DNA of 64,000 nucleotides from Phycisphaerae bacterium RAS2. Its GTDB lineage: Bacteria; Planctomycetota; Phycisphaerae; UBA1845; UTPLA1. Each line of letters begins with the position of its first letter. Positions within the stretch are counted from its first letter, which is position 1. Below, one piece after another: positions 60,701 to 64,000 of this stretch. Made by a program: the position numbers and the translations under genes. The DNA is taken from contig CP036352.1 of NCBI GenBank assembly GCA_007753915.1, positions 2,853,306 to 2,917,305 on the forward strand. The letters are read 5' to 3'. The notes below the pieces were generated by a model. That model worked only from the letters and a program-made list of their open reading frames with translations, was not told the DNA's origin and made no database searches.

Positions 60701-61564
60701 ATGCACATCGCCGAGTCCATCGCTTCGGTTCGCCCGGCCATCGCCGCGGCGCGCGCGGGCGGCCGCACGATCGGCTTCGTGCCGACGATGGGCGCGCTGC
60801 ACGCGGGGCATGTCAGCCTCATCGATCGCTGCCGGGCCGATGGGTGCTTCACGGTCGTCAGCATCTTCGTGAACCCGACCCAGTTCGGGCCGAATGAAGA
60901 CTTGAATCGATATCCGCGGACCTTGGACGCCGATCGCACGGCCTGCGAGCGGGCCGGGGTCGATGTCATCTTCGCGCCGACCGCCGAGGAAATGTATCCA
61001 CCGGGGGAGCAAACGCGCGTGCGGCCTGGCAGGTTGGCCGATACCCTGTGCGGGCCTTTCCGCCCGGGGCATTTCGAGGGCGTCTGTACGGTCGTCGCAA
61101 AGCTCTTCAACATCGTGCAGCCCGATGTTACCTATTTTGGACAGAAGGACGCGCAGCAGGCACTGATCCTCCGACGCATGGCGATCGACCTTGCCATGCC
61201 GGTACAGATCGTAACGTGTCCGATCGTTCGAGATGCCGACGGCCTGGCGCTCTCCAGCCGCAACGCATTGCTTTCACGCGAGGAGCGCAGTCATGCGTTG
61301 GCTTTGTATCGCGCGCTCTGCATCGGACGCGACGCGATTCTCCGAGGCGAGGCATCCATCGGCCGAATCGTCGCCGCGATGCGGAATGCGGTCGTTCAAA
61401 GTGCGGGCTCGGCTGTGATTGATTACTTGAGTCTCGTGGACCCCGATACGCTGGAGCCGATCACCCCGCACTGCCCACGGGTGTTGATCGCCGGTGCGAT
61501 TCGCCTGGGCGGCGTGAGATTGATTGATAACCTCACCGTGGAAATCCCGCCGCCGACCCCATAG
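60701..61564 (+). CDS. panC: Pantothenate synthetase
   Basis: A 287-residue enzyme that joins pantoate and beta-alanine with ATP for coenzyme A synthesis. Motifs: F-V-P-T-M-G-A-L-H-A-G-H (HIGH-like, ~27), F-V-N-P-T-Q-F-G-P-N-E-D-L-N-R-Y-P-R, F-G-Q-K-D-A-Q-Q and L-S-S-R-N (KMSKS-like). Length is normal. Not linked to panB here. Start ATG 60701 has no strong Shine-Dalgarno. Confidence 0.95.
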   Translation: MHIAESIASVRPAIAAARAGGRTIGFVPTMGALHAGHVSLIDRCRADGCFTVVSIFVNPTQFGPNEDLNRYPRTLDADRTACERAGVDVIFAPTAEEMYPPGEQTRVRPGRLADTLCGPFRPGHFEGVCTVVAKLFNIVQPDVTYFGQKDAQQALILRRMAIDLAMPVQIVTCPIVRDADGLALSSRNALLSREERSHALALYRALCIGRDAILRGEASIGRIVAAMRNAVVQSAGSAVIDYLSLVDPDTLEPITPHCPRVLIAGAIRLGGVRLIDNLTVEIPPPTP

Positions 61565-61610
61565 GATGCCTCGCGTGAACCTTCCAACGCCCTGAACCCG
61601 CCGCGACCCC

Positions 61611-62840
61611 ATGTATCCCACGCTTTTCAAGATTCCCTTCCTTCCCGACTGGCTGGCCGACGTCAAGAGCTATGGCGTCATGCTCATGGTCGCGTTCCTG
61701 ACCGGCATCTGGATGGCCTGCCGACGGGCGGACCGGTCGCAGGCCAACGCCGACACGGTGCTGAACATCGGGTTCCTTTCGTTGATCTGCGGCGTAGCCG
61801 GCGCGCGGATCATGTTTGTGTGGCATTACTGGGATTCACGCTTCGCGAACACACCCAATCCGCTGGCGGCGGTGTTCGATCTGCGCTCCGGCGGGCTGGA
61901 GTTCTGGGGCGGGCCGCTGCTGGTGATCCCGGTTTTGATTATCTATCTGCGTCGATATGCGAAGGTGTCGGTTCGCTGGTACCTCGATATCACGGCCCCC
62001 TCGCTGGCGTGGGGTCTCGCGGTCACGCGGATCGGTTGTTTCCTGAACGGCTGCTGCTGGGGCGCGGCCTGCGTCGATCACACCGACCCGGCGCGCGAGC
62101 GGGCCGAGGTTCCGTGGGCGGTCCATTTCCCGTATGGCAGCCCGGCGATGGTGCAACAGTTCAAGTTCGGGCAATTGACGATCCCCAAGGAACTCATCAC
62201 CATCGATCGCGCGGGCGAATCGACGCCCTTCTATGCCGAGTACCTCAAGCTCGCCGCGGCCGACAACGGAAAAACTTACACGGCCCTGAATGACCGCCTG
62301 ACCGCCGCGCGACTGGCGCCGGCGCGACCCGAGATTGCAGCTGACCCAAATAAACTCGCCCGGGCGAATGAAGAATTGCAGGCCGCCACGCGCGCGCTTC
62401 AACAATTCACGCAGTCCGATCCCATCGGCGCGGTCGAACAACACGCCCGGCGGTTCGGCCTCACGGCGGCGCAGCTCTGGGAGATGGCGCAGCATTACCA
62501 TTCCAAGCCGGCCCATCCCACGCAACTGTACGAGACCATCTCGGCGTCGATTATCTGTCTCGTCTTGACGCTGTTGTTCTACTATCGCGAGCGGCACGGA
62601 ATCGTCCTGGGATGGTTCCTGATGCTGTATTCCATCTCGCGCATCCTGAACGAGTCGATTCGGCAGGACAACCCGCTCGACTCCATGGGCCTGACGATTT
62701 CGCAGTTGATCAGCATCGGTACGTTCGTAACAGGGCTGGCGTGGGTCATCGTGCTGCACGCGAAGTTCCCGAAGTTCAGCCCGCGGGCCGTGCCGTTTGT
62801 CTATCCCGACGAGCCTTCGCCGCAACCTGCAACGCGATAA
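61611..62840 (+). CDS. lgt: Prolipoprotein diacylglyceryl transferase with a large insertion
   Basis: A 409-residue polytopic membrane enzyme that attaches diacylglycerol to the lipobox Cys of prolipoproteins. Recognisable are F-W-G-G-P-L-L, T-R-I-G-C-F-L-N-G-C-C-W-G in place of the classical G-R-I-G-N-F-I-N-G-E, and H-P-T-Q-L-Y-E. Between them (residues ~170-300) is a ~120-residue soluble insertion with A-A-R-L-A-P-A and E-E-L-Q-A-A-T-R segments; E. coli Lgt has 291 residues. The several lipoprotein genes in the window are its likely substrates. Confidence 0.88.
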   Translation: MYPTLFKIPFLPDWLADVKSYGVMLMVAFLTGIWMACRRADRSQANADTVLNIGFLSLICGVAGARIMFVWHYWDSRFANTPNPLAAVFDLRSGGLEFWGGPLLVIPVLIIYLRRYAKVSVRWYLDITAPSLAWGLAVTRIGCFLNGCCWGAACVDHTDPARERAEVPWAVHFPYGSPAMVQQFKFGQLTIPKELITIDRAGESTPFYAEYLKLAAADNGKTYTALNDRLTAARLAPARPEIAADPNKLARANEELQAATRALQQFTQSDPIGAVEQHARRFGLTAAQLWEMAQHYHSKPAHPTQLYETISASIICLVLTLLFYYRERHGIVLGWFLMLYSISRILNESIRQDNPLDSMGLTISQLISIGTFVTGLAWVIVLHAKFPKFSPRAVPFVYPDEPSPQPATR

Positions 62841-62930
62841 GTTACGCAGCGTTCCAGTTACAACGACGTTCACGGGGTATAATCCGTGTGCGAGCTTCAC
62901 CGCCTGATCCAGCCCGTTAACGGTCCTGCC

Positions 62931-64000
62931 ATGTTCACGCGTCACCGCAAACTCCTGCATACGCTCGGGCTGCTTGCTGCATTCGGCATCACGTCGACGA
63001 CATTGGCCGGCGATCCGCCGCGCAAGCCCAAGCCTGCTGCGAAGGAGAATCCGGCGAAGAAGCCCGTGCCCCAGCGGATGGACTTCAAGAACAACGTGCT
63101 GCCGGGGCAGCTTGCGACCTACGAAGTGCGCCGGGCGACGCGTCGCTCGCGACCGATCGGCAAATCGCTCGAGACTTTCAGCTACGAGCAGGTCGCGACG
63201 TGGACACAGATCAACATGGCCGACCCGAAGCCTGCAACGGCGACGTTGTATCAGATGATGGCCGACGGTCCGGCGAAGGTGCTGGGTTACTTCAAGGACA
63301 ACAAGCAACTCAAGAGCGCGCCGAAGGCATCGCGTTCGCTGCTCTCGCGCGGAAGCACGCGGCTGGAGAGCGGCGAGAAGTCGATGCGCGACAGCCCTGC
63401 GCTGACGCCGCGCGTCGAGGGACCGGAGCGCGCGATCCTGGAGCTGGTGCTGGACTTCGCACACTGGCCGCCCAAGCGGATCGAGGCGGGCCACAAGTGG
63501 GAGCGCGACGTGAAAGCGCCCGACTTCTCCGGAACGCAGACCTTCGAGTTCGTCGACCTTTCGAAGGAAGGCGGCGAGACGCTGGCGCGATTGACGATGT
63601 TTGGAAGCGGACGATTCGCCGGCGGCCTGGAGCGCGAGTACGAATTCGGCAAAGTGCAGGCGGTCATTCATTGGGCACGGCTCGATCAGCGGCTGGAGCG
63701 CATCGAGGCGCAGGCTTCGTGGCGGCGGCTGCGCGGCGACGCGCCGATTGAGTACGATATGAAGATCCAAGTGAAGCTGATCCACGCGCAGCGCCTGGCT
63801 GAATCGGTTCAGGAGCGGCTCAAGCAGCAGGTGGAGGCGATCAATCTCGCGGCGCGGGAAACGCAACTGGGCCACACGCGCGACGCGACGAAGCTGGTGG
63901 ACGGATTTGTCCAGCAGTATCCCGACTCGCCGTGGATGCCCGTGATCGCCGACCTTCGCGCGAAGATCAAGGCACAGAATGACGGGCAGGCGCGATTGAG
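62931..64000 (+). CDS. Secreted protein, 3' end beyond window
   Basis: An exported protein from ATG 62931, open to the last base of the window (356 codons seen). Signal peptide: basic start, hydrophobic core, S-T-T-L-A-G near residue 27. A Lys/Pro-rich stretch (30-47) is followed by a beta-rich domain with W-E-R-D-V-K-A-P and a helical region with A-Q-R-L-A-E-S-V-Q-E-R-L that ends in a TPR-like segment. No known family recognised. It follows lgt on the same strand after 90 bases. Confidence 0.7.
   Translation, partial: MFTRHRKLLHTLGLLAAFGITSTTLAGDPPRKPKPAAKENPAKKPVPQRMDFKNNVLPGQLATYEVRRATRRSRPIGKSLETFSYEQVATWTQINMADPKPATATLYQMMADGPAKVLGYFKDNKQLKSAPKASRSLLSRGSTRLESGEKSMRDSPALTPRVEGPERAILELVLDFAHWPPKRIEAGHKWERDVKAPDFSGTQTFEFVDLSKEGGETLARLTMFGSGRFAGGLEREYEFGKVQAVIHWARLDQRLERIEAQASWRRLRGDAPIEYDMKIQVKLIHAQRLAESVQERLKQQVEAINLAARETQLGHTRDATKLVDGFVQQYPDSPWMPVIADLRAKIKAQNDGQARL

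Noticed and set aside
61836-63875. Minus-strand 679-codon open frame opposite lgt and the last gene
   Set aside because: Crosses two well-supported plus-strand genes; Arg/His-rich with no domain pattern.
1-64000. tRNA-Sec or sel genes within the window
   Set aside because: None found by eye; only a tRNA-Gly is present. The selenocysteine machinery, if any, must lie elsewhere.

Overview
The window is a 64 kb piece of a GC-rich bacterial chromosome. It is most likely from a member of the Planctomycetota, possibly Phycisphaerae-like. I infer this from four things: PEP-CTERM sorting signals on four secreted proteins, a dockerin-like domain on a Cys-rich secreted protein, a C-x2-CGYNL type double zinc ribbon, and a BamA-type outer membrane assembly factor in a genome with very long coiled-coil proteins. 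No insertion sequence, prophage, rRNA operon or CRISPR array was seen. One tRNA (Gly-GCC) is present.

Layout. 0-10 kb: end of a possible FtsQ-like gene, a multi-pass membrane protein, dnaE and fxsA (minus strand), bamA (plus), and an amidohydrolase (minus). 9.5-12.5 kb: a tightly overlapping plus-strand operon of a GMC-type FAD oxidoreductase, a PLP enzyme of the ACC deaminase/D-cysteine desulfhydrase fold and a small conserved protein. 12.5-14.5 kb: two tandem PEP-CTERM beta-propeller paralogues. 14.6-24.5 kb: an HPF/RaiA-like gene behind a hairpin-rich leader, a zinc-ribbon membrane protein of more A/T-rich composition, an enoyl-CoA hydratase, a GAF-PP2C phosphatase, an M20 peptidase, a PEP-CTERM protein, a class V aminotransferase and cardiolipin synthase. 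24.6-31.3 kb: a PEP-CTERM protein, a methyltransferase with a 5-bp repeat next to its start codon, an acyl-CoA synthetase, a lipoprotein, and a protein with nineteen 17-residue Cys repeats plus dockerin. 31.3-33.5 kb: a fumarylacetoacetase-family gene, a BrnT/BrnA toxin-antitoxin pair, a duplicated fragment of the hydrolase gene end, and a GNAT acetyltransferase.

33.5-38.1 kb: a GreA/GreB-tailed 732-residue protein, a small STAS-like gene, an orphan mraZ with a recognisable promoter and phased operator boxes, and a glycosyltransferase. 38.2-47.6 kb: an unusual pair, a 2291-residue two-TM coiled-coil protein and an FHA coiled-coil protein that share a helix module. 48-52 kb: a protein-quality-control block (trigger factor, two ClpP paralogues, a small lipoprotein). 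52-57.5 kb: tRNA-Gly, gcvP, gcvH, gcvT and a glycine-rich RRM protein. 57.9-64 kb: a CsgG-like/TPR secreted protein, a TlpA-like lipoprotein whose active site reads U-G-P-C through an in-frame TGA with a SECIS-like hairpin, a 23S rRNA-IVP-type four-helix-bundle protein flanked and interrupted by 7-bp repeats, panC, lgt, and the start of a secreted protein that runs off the window.

The strongest discovery candidate is the selenocysteine-containing TlpA-like lipoprotein at 59.2-59.7 kb. Next are the giant coiled-coil/FHA pair, the phased MraZ operator, and the toxin-antitoxin pair lying between a gene and a second copy of its 3' end. All assignments are from reading the sequence; no database search was run.
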